Assembly (NCBI GenBank): GCA_040389005.1
Contig: JAZKAS010000042.1
Location: forward strand, 1-31,979
DNA from: JAGOUN01 sp040389005
GTDB taxonomy: Bacteria > Pseudomonadota > Gammaproteobacteria > JAGOUN01
DNA length: 31,979 nt
Direction: 5' to 3'
The position numbers and the translations under genes are program-made. Shown here piece by piece: positions 24,913 through 31,979 of this stretch (positions within the stretch are counted from its first letter, which is position 1; every line of letters starts with the position of its first letter). The notes below the pieces were generated by a model, which saw only the letters and a program-made list of their open reading frames with translations, was not told the origin of the DNA and did no database searches.

Positions 24913-27087
24913 ATGCAGTATAACGCTCTAAATCAAGAGATGGACGTCGCAAAACTTGACGTATTCCTTGAAAACTTCTTTGAGCCTAAAGAAGACCCCA
25001 TTATTTCCGGCCTAGCGTCTGCTGAAAAAGCACTTTTGCTGCCAACGATGCAAGATAAAAACCAACCTATTCTCTCTCGAGGAAGTCAGTACTGGAACTG
25101 TATGACTTTTTTCATCCTCGCTTCAGCAGCGCTATGGGCAGGCGAAAGCGCGTTTGGCTCATTTACCTTTGATTCTTCCGAGGGCGGTATTGAAGCATTT
25201 AAATCACCTAAAAATATTGCCATTGGATTTGCCGCGGTCTTTGCTTTCGGAGATTGGATTAATAATATTTGCACCGTTAGCCCAACGAATGATTCGGATG
25301 ATCTGGGTCTTTCAGGTTCGAATGCACAGCCAAAAACCTGGGTAGCATGGTTGTTGTCTTTGGTACTCAATCCATTGACCTATGTAATTAAAAATCCGCT
25401 GACTTATTTATCTATCGATGTACCTTTTTTTATTTGTTATTTCACAGGTGCAGCTGCAGGCTTTAACAGTTGCTTACCCTATCTTCTTAAATTATGTGGC
25501 AATCCTGAGTTCGGGACACCAGAATACTATGCAGTTGTTTTGCTCGATGCCATAGCCACTATCGCCACGGGAATAATATATTACTACTGCTTTAACTCGA
25601 CCCCTGTGGCTAACACACAAGCTGCAATTCAAACATTTAGAAAAAAAACCTGGTCGGAATTGGATTTAAATATTTTCAGAATATTAGAATCATTGTTTGA
25701 TGTTCTTGCCGTTGTTTTCTATCGATCAATTGGTTTTTCAGCAATCGGGGTAGAGTTTATGGATATACTTAAACTGCCCGTATCAGAAGAGCAAAAGTTT
25801 ATGATTGCAATGGCAATTTTTGCTTGTACAGCTGATAACGTCATATTAACACGAGCTTTAAAAACAGCCGCACCTTATTTCGATTATGGATTTGCCAGCC
25901 TTTCAGCTAAGGAAAAGCAAACCGCATTTAATAAGCTATCTTTTTATCAAGTGTATTTTAATTTGAATATTCTTTCAGGACTAACTACATCAAGCGGTGT
26001 TGCTTTATTTACATATTTGTGTGCCAATTATATGTCGGAAAATAATGATATGGCACTAGCATTATCATTATCATTTGGATCATTAAAATTATTTAATTCC
26101 GTTATGGCGCAGCGCGATTTAGCTTCGGGTCAAAACGCAATTAAACAATCTCAGGCCTCTACACTGGGTTCAGATTTAATGGAAGACTGCATAGAAGTTA
26201 CAATGCTGGATGAAGCGGCTGAGGTTCCGAAAGAGATTGATGCAGAAACTATTTTTGCACAAATAAAAGGTGATAAGATTACACTTTGGTGGAAAGGTGG
26301 TTCGGATGCTAACACCGCGTCATTGAAGATATCGGATTTAGAAGGCAAAAAGTTGCCATTCGCTGGAAAATCATCAAAAGATAGCGATTTAATTAATAGC
26401 ATTAAACAAAAATGCTTCTCTAGACTCGGCGTTGCTAAAAAAATATTTTCTGTATTGGCTCAATCCTTTAAAGAGGACATCTGGTTATGGTGGTTTACTG
26501 TTGTTAGTTGCACCTTAGGTCGAGGAGCAAGATTATCCAGTTTTGAATATTTTAATGAAGTAATCGCTGAATTATTTCCTGCAATAAATCTCTCCACAGA
26601 GATGTTAATAGCTGTATTATTGCTTGTTGTGATGGCCAATGCGCGTAATGAGTTCAAAATGTTCTCTGATGGCATGATGAGCACACTTCCGCAAAAAATA
26701 GCAGAAGCATATGTTGAACATACGAATAAATATTCTGACGTTATCGCCACAAAGTTTGACGAAGAAAGCCTGACTCCTTTATTAACCCCAAGCAGCAGCG
26801 AAAGAGTCGATAATGTGGAGACTAAAAACAAAACTAATACAAATTTAATCTGCTCTTGGTTTTCATGCCAAAAGAAAAGCGTTCCTTCTTTTCACTCTGC
26901 TTCTGTTCTATTACCTTTTAGCTGTAATGAAAAGTTTCTTTCTGTACGGCCGTCATTTTCTTTTGAGTTTGTTGGAAGTTTGTTCCCACTTGACCCTAAA
27001 CTTTATCGAACAGGCTTAATCGACACAACTCCAGAAAAATTGTCAAAGTCAGTCATACAAAGACAAAAAGACCTAAGCATGCGGTAA
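24913..27087 (+). CDS. Large polytopic membrane protein of unknown function
   Basis: ATG 24913 is preferred over an upstream in-frame TTG at 24877 because GAGGAAAC stands about 5 nt before it; it gives 724 residues. The protein has about ten hydrophobic segments. The first five are near residues 61-80, 101-118, 143-160, 166-188 and 205-227. Several more run to about residue 410, and two follow a hydrophilic loop (DIWLWWFTVVSCTLG; EMLIAVLLLVVMANA). The N-terminal ~55 residues and the C-terminal ~110 are hydrophilic and probably cytoplasmic. I recognise no transporter or enzyme signature. It has its own promoter candidate and downstream hairpin, so it is a single-gene unit. Confidence 0.75.
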   Translation: MQYNALNQEMDVAKLDVFLENFFEPKEDPIISGLASAEKALLLPTMQDKNQPILSRGSQYWNCMTFFILASAALWAGESAFGSFTFDSSEGGIEAFKSPKNIAIGFAAVFAFGDWINNICTVSPTNDSDDLGLSGSNAQPKTWVAWLLSLVLNPLTYVIKNPLTYLSIDVPFFICYFTGAAAGFNSCLPYLLKLCGNPEFGTPEYYAVVLLDAIATIATGIIYYYCFNSTPVANTQAAIQTFRKKTWSELDLNIFRILESLFDVLAVVFYRSIGFSAIGVEFMDILKLPVSEEQKFMIAMAIFACTADNVILTRALKTAAPYFDYGFASLSAKEKQTAFNKLSFYQVYFNLNILSGLTTSSGVALFTYLCANYMSENNDMALALSLSFGSLKLFNSVMAQRDLASGQNAIKQSQASTLGSDLMEDCIEVTMLDEAAEVPKEIDAETIFAQIKGDKITLWWKGGSDANTASLKISDLEGKKLPFAGKSSKDSDLINSIKQKCFSRLGVAKKIFSVLAQSFKEDIWLWWFTVVSCTLGRGARLSSFEYFNEVIAELFPAINLSTEMLIAVLLLVVMANARNEFKMFSDGMMSTLPQKIAEAYVEHTNKYSDVIATKFDEESLTPLLTPSSSERVDNVETKNKTNTNLICSWFSCQKKSVPSFHSASVLLPFSCNEKFLSVRPSFSFEFVGSLFPLDPKLYRTGLIDTTPEKLSKSVIQRQKDLSMR

Positions 27088-27105
27088 GTTACTGTAAGCT
27101 AAAAT

Positions 27106-27133
27106 CTGAGGCAAGCTTTAATGCTTGCCTTAG
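27106..27133. terminator. Hairpin between convergent genes
   Basis: CTGAGGCAAGC (27106-27116) pairs with GCTTGCCTTAG (27123-27133), 11 bp with one G-U, around the loop TTTAAT. It begins 18 bp after the membrane-protein stop and lies 21 bp before the end of the oppositely oriented desaturase gene. It could serve both strands, though neither side has a long T-run. Confidence 0.6.
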
Positions 27134-27154
27134 TTGAGGGCAGTATTCAAATGA

Positions 27155-28279
27155 TTAAATACAAAGCTGGCGCCAACTCATTAAGGATTGGTTCAGCTCT
27201 TGTTGCGCTACTTTGATAGCGTGGAGATAATCTTGCAGTTGATGCTTATAAGTTTGATAGCGATCTTTCATGTATTCTAGCTTTTGATTTTTAAGTATCG
27301 CCAGTTCTGATTCAAGATGCGTGATTTTATCAATCAGTGTTAACATGTGTGTTTTTAGAGGCTCAATTTTTTGATGAAAAAACGCAGCATTTTGTTCATG
27401 CTTACTTCTTAAATTTTCTTCTTCAACTCGCAACTGATAAGTTAGAATTTTATGATTGCTAACACGTCTTAGATGACTCGTTAAACCTAATTTTGACAAT
27501 CCATAAATTAACCATTTGGTTGGATCATAGTGAAAATAACGTATGCCATTGCGATAATCTAATGGAAATTGATGATGGAAGTTATGAAACCCCTCCCCCA
27601 TTGTCACCAATGCAGTCAACCAATTGTCTCTTGCCGTTTCTATTTTTGAGTACGTTTGTTTTCCGGACCAATGGCACAGCGAGTTGATAAAAAAAGTTGC
27701 ATGATTAATCACGACAACGCGCAATACACCGGCGACAATCAACCCAGCCAACGCATTCCCCCAAAGTGATGCCACTAACATGGGGAAAATAAATGCCATG
27801 AATGAGGCAATTATTGTGAAATATTTATGCTGAAAACAAATCATCGCAGAAGCAGTTAAATCTTTAACATTAGAATAGTGACGTTTAGTAAGATCTAAAT
27901 GAAGAATCCACCCGAGATGGGCATGCCAAAAACCATGCTTAATACTATAAAGATCTTTATCGGTATCACTATAGCGATGATGATCGCGGTGATCAGTCGC
28001 AAACTCTAGCGCACTACCCACAAAATTTGCAGAGCCTAATAGAAGCATGAAAAAACGAACAATCGGCGAAGCCTGATAAGACTTATGAGCAAACAAGCGA
28101 TGATAGCCCGCAGTGATAGCAATCATAGTGACGTAAAGATAACCCACAAAAAATAACCATGTTTGCCATTTTACCAGGCCAAAACTACATAACAATATCG
28201 TCCCGACTATTCCAACAAGGGGTGTAATAATAAAAAAGGCGACATTCACCCAATTAATTTTTTTTTCAGTGCTTTTCAT
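27155..28279 (-). CDS. Fatty-acid desaturase with C-terminal coiled-coil extension
   Basis: This is a membrane di-iron desaturase that would introduce a double bond into acyl chains (delta-9 type). The three histidine boxes are HRLFAHK, HRDHHR and EGFHNFHHQFP, with hydrophobic pairs between them (IITPLVGIVGTILLCSFG; FFMLLLGSANFVG). The 374-residue product exceeds its tandem partner by about 80 residues. The extra C-terminal part (VEEENLRSKHEQNAAF... to the end) is charged and heptad-like, predicted coiled coil. It starts 3 bp after the partner's stop, with the AAGGAT ribosome site lying in the partner's last codons, so it is translationally coupled. Substrate (acyl-CoA or phospholipid) unknown. 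Confidence 0.9.
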   Translation of the reverse strand: MKSTEKKINWVNVAFFIITPLVGIVGTILLCSFGLVKWQTWLFFVGYLYVTMIAITAGYHRLFAHKSYQASPIVRFFMLLLGSANFVGSALEFATDHRDHHRYSDTDKDLYSIKHGFWHAHLGWILHLDLTKRHYSNVKDLTASAMICFQHKYFTIIASFMAFIFPMLVASLWGNALAGLIVAGVLRVVVINHATFFINSLCHWSGKQTYSKIETARDNWLTALVTMGEGFHNFHHQFPLDYRNGIRYFHYDPTKWLIYGLSKLGLTSHLRRVSNHKILTYQLRVEEENLRSKHEQNAAFFHQKIEPLKTHMLTLIDKITHLESELAILKNQKLEYMKDRYQTYKHQLQDYLHAIKVAQQELNQSLMSWRQLCI

Positions 28280-28282
28280 TAA

Positions 28283-29161
28283 TTATCCTTTTTGTAGCGT
28301 TGCTTCAACACGATTTTGAAATGAACGAATTTTATCATCGCTAATTCGTCGCAAATTACTGGCTAATCGTAACTTTGAAAGCGCAAAAATGACCCATTTG
28401 GTTGGGTCATAGTGAAAATAACGTACGCCATTGCGATAATCTAACGGAAATTGGTGATGAAAATTATGGAAGCCTTCCCCCATCGTCACAAGCGCTGTCA
28501 TCCAGTTATCACGCGCCGTTTGCTCTAAAGAATACGGACGTTTCCCGGACCAATGACATAGAGAATTAATAAAAAAAGTGGAATGATGATTAAAGCTGAT
28601 TCTTAACGCACCGACAATAATCAATCCTGCCAGCGCATTGCCCCATAAAGCACTAATCAACATAGGCAAAATGAAACCCATGAAAATCGCGCATTCTTTA
28701 AAGTATTTATGTTGAAAGCGTATAATTCTCGAAGCCGCTAAATCTTCAACATTTGAAAAATCACGCTTACTCGTATCTAAATAGATTAACCAGCCAATAT
28801 GTGCATGCCAAAAACCCTGATTAATATTATAGGGGTCCTTTTCTGTATCAACAAACCGATGATGATTGCGATGATCGGTGCCCCACTCGAGTACGCTGCC
28901 TTCGAAACAAGAGGCGCCTAACATGGTCATAATAAAGGTAATCACCGGGTGCGCTTGATACGCTTTGTGAGCAAATAAACGGTGATAACCGGCCGTGATC
29001 GCTAAAGCGCTTATAAATACATAAACTCCAAAGAAAACCCATGTTTGCCATTTAACCATGCCAAAACTGCACAACAGAACCGTGCCCACAATCCCAACTA
29101 GTGGGGTTGCGATCAAGAAAATAGTATTGACCCAATTGATTTTTCTAATGTTTTTCTGCAT
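28283..29161 (-). CDS. Fatty-acid desaturase (tandem paralogue)
   Basis: The 292-residue product has the same desaturase core as its downstream neighbour: HRLFAHK, HRNHHR and EGFHNFHHQFP. It shares long identical stretches with it (for example FHYDPTKW and TARDNW) but ends shortly after the common region, at NRVEATLQKG, with no coiled coil. It is the first gene of a two-gene operon produced by tandem duplication. AAGG precedes the ATG. Two copies could differ in position specificity or substrate. Membrane-lipid unsaturation in a host-associated or cold-adapting bacterium is a plausible role, but inferred. Confidence 0.92.
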   Translation of the reverse strand: MQKNIRKINWVNTIFLIATPLVGIVGTVLLCSFGMVKWQTWVFFGVYVFISALAITAGYHRLFAHKAYQAHPVITFIMTMLGASCFEGSVLEWGTDHRNHHRFVDTEKDPYNINQGFWHAHIGWLIYLDTSKRDFSNVEDLAASRIIRFQHKYFKECAIFMGFILPMLISALWGNALAGLIIVGALRISFNHHSTFFINSLCHWSGKRPYSLEQTARDNWMTALVTMGEGFHNFHHQFPLDYRNGVRYFHYDPTKWVIFALSKLRLASNLRRISDDKIRSFQNRVEATLQKG

Positions 29162-29259
29162 GAAGGTACCTTAATAATAATGCGGGAGGAGTATAGCACA
29201 TGTGGTGGTGATAACCATCAACGGATTTTTTTCATTTAGTCTATTAGATCTCTTTTCAA

Positions 29260-29350
29260 ACGTCCCCGCAGGGGGCGTCATTGCGAGCGCAGCGCGGCAA
29301 TCCATCTTAATTTTAAGAAAGGATGAATTGCTTCGTGTACTCGCACAAGG
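29260..29350. repeat. Decayed dispersed palindromic repeat (MITE-like)
   Basis: CGTCATTGCGAGCGC followed by AGCGCGGCAATCCA (29276-29304) is the left arm of a palindromic repeat widely seen in intracellular and other bacteria. A degraded opposite arm, GGATGAATTGCTTCG...TCGCACAA, is at about 29321-29348. Just before it, CGTCCCC/GGGGGCG (29261-29277) makes a short GC-rich hairpin that may also serve as the 3' end of the lipase transcript. The small plus-strand frame through it is just translated repeat. Confidence 0.65.
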
Positions 29351-29364
29351 GTTTGGAAAAAGCT

Positions 29365-30537
29365 TTATTGATTCACAGATAAAATCTTTTTGAACTCATC
29401 AGCCATCCATTGATGTGCTTGAGTGGTCGGGTGCTTTCCATTGAAAAATAGATATCCCTGGCAATACGGTGTAGCGCCATCTTGCACGCAGTTGTTTAAT
29501 ATTTTGTCAAATCCAAATGTCTGAGGATCTTTAAGTATTTGACCAAAGCTTCGATGAACAGAGATAATATGGCCATTCAATATGTTATATCCTGGACTCA
29601 TATAGTTAAAGGCTAGATCAATTCTCAGCGTGGTATTAAAAATTTCAGTGATAGCCGTCAATGCGTAAAGTAAAGATTTATTACCTTTCACAAAATCTTG
29701 CGCCGCGGGGGTATTAGCCAAATTTGGCAAATTAATCACATAAATATTTTGTGCTGGAACACCCGCTTTAAGCAACATCACCGTGGCTTGTTTAAGATTT
29801 TTAACCGCATAAGAAAGCGGCTCATTGCCTGCTTTCGTCGGCAAAAGCGGGAAAGGTACATTCAACATTTTTAACACAAGCATTGGTTTGCTGTCTTGCT
29901 GGTTCTGAGCAGCCACTTTAGCGATATTATTGAAAATATCGTTTCCTCCGGCCCAAATAATAATGAGCGAACGTGGATTAGGATGATACTCAACATCTGT
30001 TAAATAGCGTTTAACTTGCAATAAAACACCCGGAACACAGCTGCTTGTCGGTGAAATTTCACCAGGTCCGATAGTTTGACAGGCTTGATCGTTATAAGGA
30101 TACGCCGCATTTAAGTCATTGATGTAATGATCGCCCGTTTCAGCGCTCGCCCAAGCATAGTTGATACTATATCGCAGAGGAGAATAACCACGGATAGCTG
30201 CCTGACTTGAAGGATAAATAATACGCGATGCATTGGGGTTGGCCTCAAACAGCGTCGCATCTGAGATAAGATCATTCGGCCAAAGCGAGCTATTTTTTGA
30301 AGCAAAATCAATATTCGTTATTGGCGCCCCTGTTTTTCCTTGTGTTTTAACCCAAGTGTTATTGCCATTTTCTTTGTCTTTTTTCATATTCGATTCGACA
30401 GACAAACTGGCGGCATCACTTAAACTATCTCCAAAAACAATCAAGTTGCTATAAGTTGCTGCAGAAGCTGTGGAGATAGAAGCAAAAAGAAAGCAAATGG
30501 CAGCATAAACACAGCTTTTTACTAGAATGCCTTTCAT
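29365..30537 (-). CDS. Secreted GDSL/SGNH lipase or acyltransferase
   Basis: The 390-residue precursor has a signal peptide (about residues 1-26, ending STASA-A). The SGNH hydrolase blocks follow: block I VFGDSLSD with nucleophile Ser38, block III IIWAGGNDIF, and block V GKHPTTQAHQW with the catalytic His. The fold and spacing resemble the Legionella PlaA/PlaC/PlaD group and thermolabile-haemolysin lipases, which hydrolyse phospholipids or transfer acyl chains to cholesterol; which activity applies cannot be read here. Export to the periplasm or beyond is likely. AGGAG precedes the ATG. It is divergent from sufB, with 80 bp between starts. Confidence 0.9.
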   Translation of the reverse strand: MKGILVKSCVYAAICFLFASISTASAATYSNLIVFGDSLSDAASLSVESNMKKDKENGNNTWVKTQGKTGAPITNIDFASKNSSLWPNDLISDATLFEANPNASRIIYPSSQAAIRGYSPLRYSINYAWASAETGDHYINDLNAAYPYNDQACQTIGPGEISPTSSCVPGVLLQVKRYLTDVEYHPNPRSLIIIWAGGNDIFNNIAKVAAQNQQDSKPMLVLKMLNVPFPLLPTKAGNEPLSYAVKNLKQATVMLLKAGVPAQNIYVINLPNLANTPAAQDFVKGNKSLLYALTAITEIFNTTLRIDLAFNYMSPGYNILNGHIISVHRSFGQILKDPQTFGFDKILNNCVQDGATPYCQGYLFFNGKHPTTQAHQWMADEFKKILSVNQ

Positions 30538-30617
30538 GAGCGCTCCTTTACAATATTAGGTTAAACAAGTAATATGCCCGCAATATCAATTGGCCTGAAA
30601 AATAGGCATCCGACATT

Positions 30618-31979
30618 ATGTCCAATATCAACGAACTAATCAAAAAAGAATACGCCCACGGCTTTGTTACTGACATTGAAGCCGATAGCGCACCGCTCGG
30701 CTTGAGCGAAGATATTGTGCGATTTATTTCTAAGAAAAAAAACGAACCCGAATTCATGCTGGAATGGCGCCTGAAAGCATATCGACATTGGCTGACCTTA
30801 GAAACCCCCGAATGGGCACATGTTGATTACCCGCCAATTGATTTTCAAGATATGGCCTATTATTCCGCGCCCAAATCCATGAAAGATGGCCCGAAAAGTT
30901 TAGAAGAAGTTGATCCCAAACTCTTAGAGACTTATAAAAAATTAGGCATTCCTTTGCACGAACAAGCACAATTGGCTGGTGTTGCTGTCGATGCGGTATT
31001 TGATAGCGTTTCCGTCGCCACCACGTTTAAAGAAAAATTATCCGAAGCCGGTGTGATTTTTTGCCCGTTTTCCGAAGCGGTTCACAACCACCCTGAACTC
31101 ATCAAACAATATCTGGGCACGGTTGTTCCGTATACCGATAATTTTTATGCCGCATTAAATTCAGCTGTTTTTTCCGATGGTTCGTTTGTATATATCCCCA
31201 AAGGCGTACGCTGCCCAATGGAGCTTTCTACTTATTTTCGAATTAACGCTTTAAATACTGGGCAATTTGAACGCACGTTAATCATTGCCGATGATGATAG
31301 TCATGTGAGTTATTTAGAAGGTTGTACCGCACCGATGCGGGATGAAAATCAATTACACGCTGCGGTGGTTGAGTTAGTTGCGATGGATCGTGCCGAAATA
31401 AAATATTCCACTGTACAAAATTGGTATCCCGGCGATGAAAACGGCAAAGGCGGTATTTATAATTTTGTCACCAAGCGTGGCGCGTGTCGCGGCGTAAAAT
31501 CTAAAATTTCTTGGACACAAGTCGAAACCGGCTCCGCTATCACGTGGAAATATCCCAGCGTGATTCTAAAAGGCGATGATTCTATCGGCGCATTTTATTC
31601 CGTGGCCCTCACCAATAATATGCAACAAGCCGATACTGGCACGAAAATGATTCACATCGGTAAAAATACAAAAAGTACGATTGTCTCAAAAGGCATATCA
31701 GCAGGAAAAGGCAGCAATGTTTATCGTGGCTTAGTGAGGATAAATCCAACCGCAGATAACGCACGAAATTTTACGCAATGTGATTCTTTGCTATTGGGCG
31801 ACAAATGCGCGGCACATACGTTTCCTTACATTGAAGTAAAAAATGCCTCTGCGCAACTTGAGCATGAAGCTAGCACATCAAAAATCAGCGAAGATCAGTT
31901 GTTTTATTGTCAACAACGCGGCATTGATGCAGAAGAAGCCGTGTCTATGATTGTGAATGGTTTTTGCAAAGAAGTATTC
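30618..31979 (+). CDS. sufB: Fe-S cluster assembly scaffold SufB, 3' truncated
   Basis: SufB is the scaffold subunit of the SufBC2D complex, where new Fe-S clusters are built. From ATG 30618 the frame is open to the window edge, 454 codons, against about 495 in E. coli, so the final ~40 residues lie outside. Diagnostic stretches are SDGSFVYIPKGVRCPMELST, YLEGCTAP, NFTQCDSLLLGDKC (the first cysteine, about residue 388, aligns with the E. coli Cys405 cluster ligand) and SAQLEHEASTSKI with the E-H-E motif. The last visible residues are FCKEVF. sufC and sufD are expected next. No Fe-S regulator (IscR) site was recognised upstream, and the ribosome site is weak. Confidence 0.97.
   Translation, partial: MSNINELIKKEYAHGFVTDIEADSAPLGLSEDIVRFISKKKNEPEFMLEWRLKAYRHWLTLETPEWAHVDYPPIDFQDMAYYSAPKSMKDGPKSLEEVDPKLLETYKKLGIPLHEQAQLAGVAVDAVFDSVSVATTFKEKLSEAGVIFCPFSEAVHNHPELIKQYLGTVVPYTDNFYAALNSAVFSDGSFVYIPKGVRCPMELSTYFRINALNTGQFERTLIIADDDSHVSYLEGCTAPMRDENQLHAAVVELVAMDRAEIKYSTVQNWYPGDENGKGGIYNFVTKRGACRGVKSKISWTQVETGSAITWKYPSVILKGDDSIGAFYSVALTNNMQQADTGTKMIHIGKNTKSTIVSKGISAGKGSNVYRGLVRINPTADNARNFTQCDSLLLGDKCAAHTFPYIEVKNASAQLEHEASTSKISEDQLFYCQQRGIDAEEAVSMIVNGFCKEVF

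Noticed and set aside
29202..29393. Plus-strand 63-codon frame between lipase and desaturase
   Set aside because: The peptide (GGVIASAARQSI) is simply the translation of the palindromic repeat and overlaps the lipase 3' end.

Overview
The window reads as about 32 kb of chromosome from a low-GC (roughly 40% by eye), probably host-associated gammaproteobacterium in the Legionellales/Coxiellaceae neighbourhood. This placement is inference. It rests on the sdhAB-sucABCD TCA block, a compact pilABCD-coaE cluster, SufB, a GDSL lipase, an armadillo-repeat protein of eukaryotic type, and many small accessory insertions. A run of ten Ns inside pilB shows it comes from a draft or metagenome-style assembly.

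Layout. Positions 1-14061 (+) hold sdhA (5' truncated by the window edge), sdhB, sucA, sucB, sucC and sucD, normally one compact operon. Here three of its junctions are opened by extra genes: a GNAT acetyltransferase between sdhB and sucA, a ~1160-residue armadillo-repeat protein between sucA and sucB, and two small reverse-strand genes between sucB and sucC. A membrane-anchored FMN/Fe-S glutamate-synthase-like gene follows sucD. Both sucA and sucB carry, in frame, nearly the same ~31-bp sequence, and a related palindrome lies just after sucA.

Positions 15830-20108 (-) hold pilA-pilB-pilC-pilD-coaE, tightly overlapping. PilB lacks the usual N-terminal domain, PilD lacks the zinc cysteines, and pilB is broken by an assembly gap joined to a GC-rich foreign fragment. 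At 20242-21433 a tRNA-Thr(CGU) gene is split by a 1.1-kb cassette encoding a RhuM-Fic/Doc protein, flanked by an 11-bp direct repeat.

Positions 21777-27087 (+) carry a small unknown gene, a putative tail-anchored membrane protein paired with a BaiN/YhiN-type flavoprotein, and a large polytopic membrane protein of unknown role. Positions 27155-30537 (-) carry two tandem fatty-acid desaturase paralogues, a decayed palindromic repeat and a secreted GDSL lipase/acyltransferase. The window ends inside sufB (+).

Core metabolism (oxoglutarate to succinate, succinate to fumarate, Fe-S assembly for SdhB) is interleaved with probable host-interaction genes (armadillo protein, Fic protein, secreted lipase, lipid desaturation). 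The best candidates for something new are the RhuM-Fic cassette in the tRNA, the armadillo gene inside the suc operon, and the shared in-frame repeat in SucA and SucB together with their altered complex-assembly regions.
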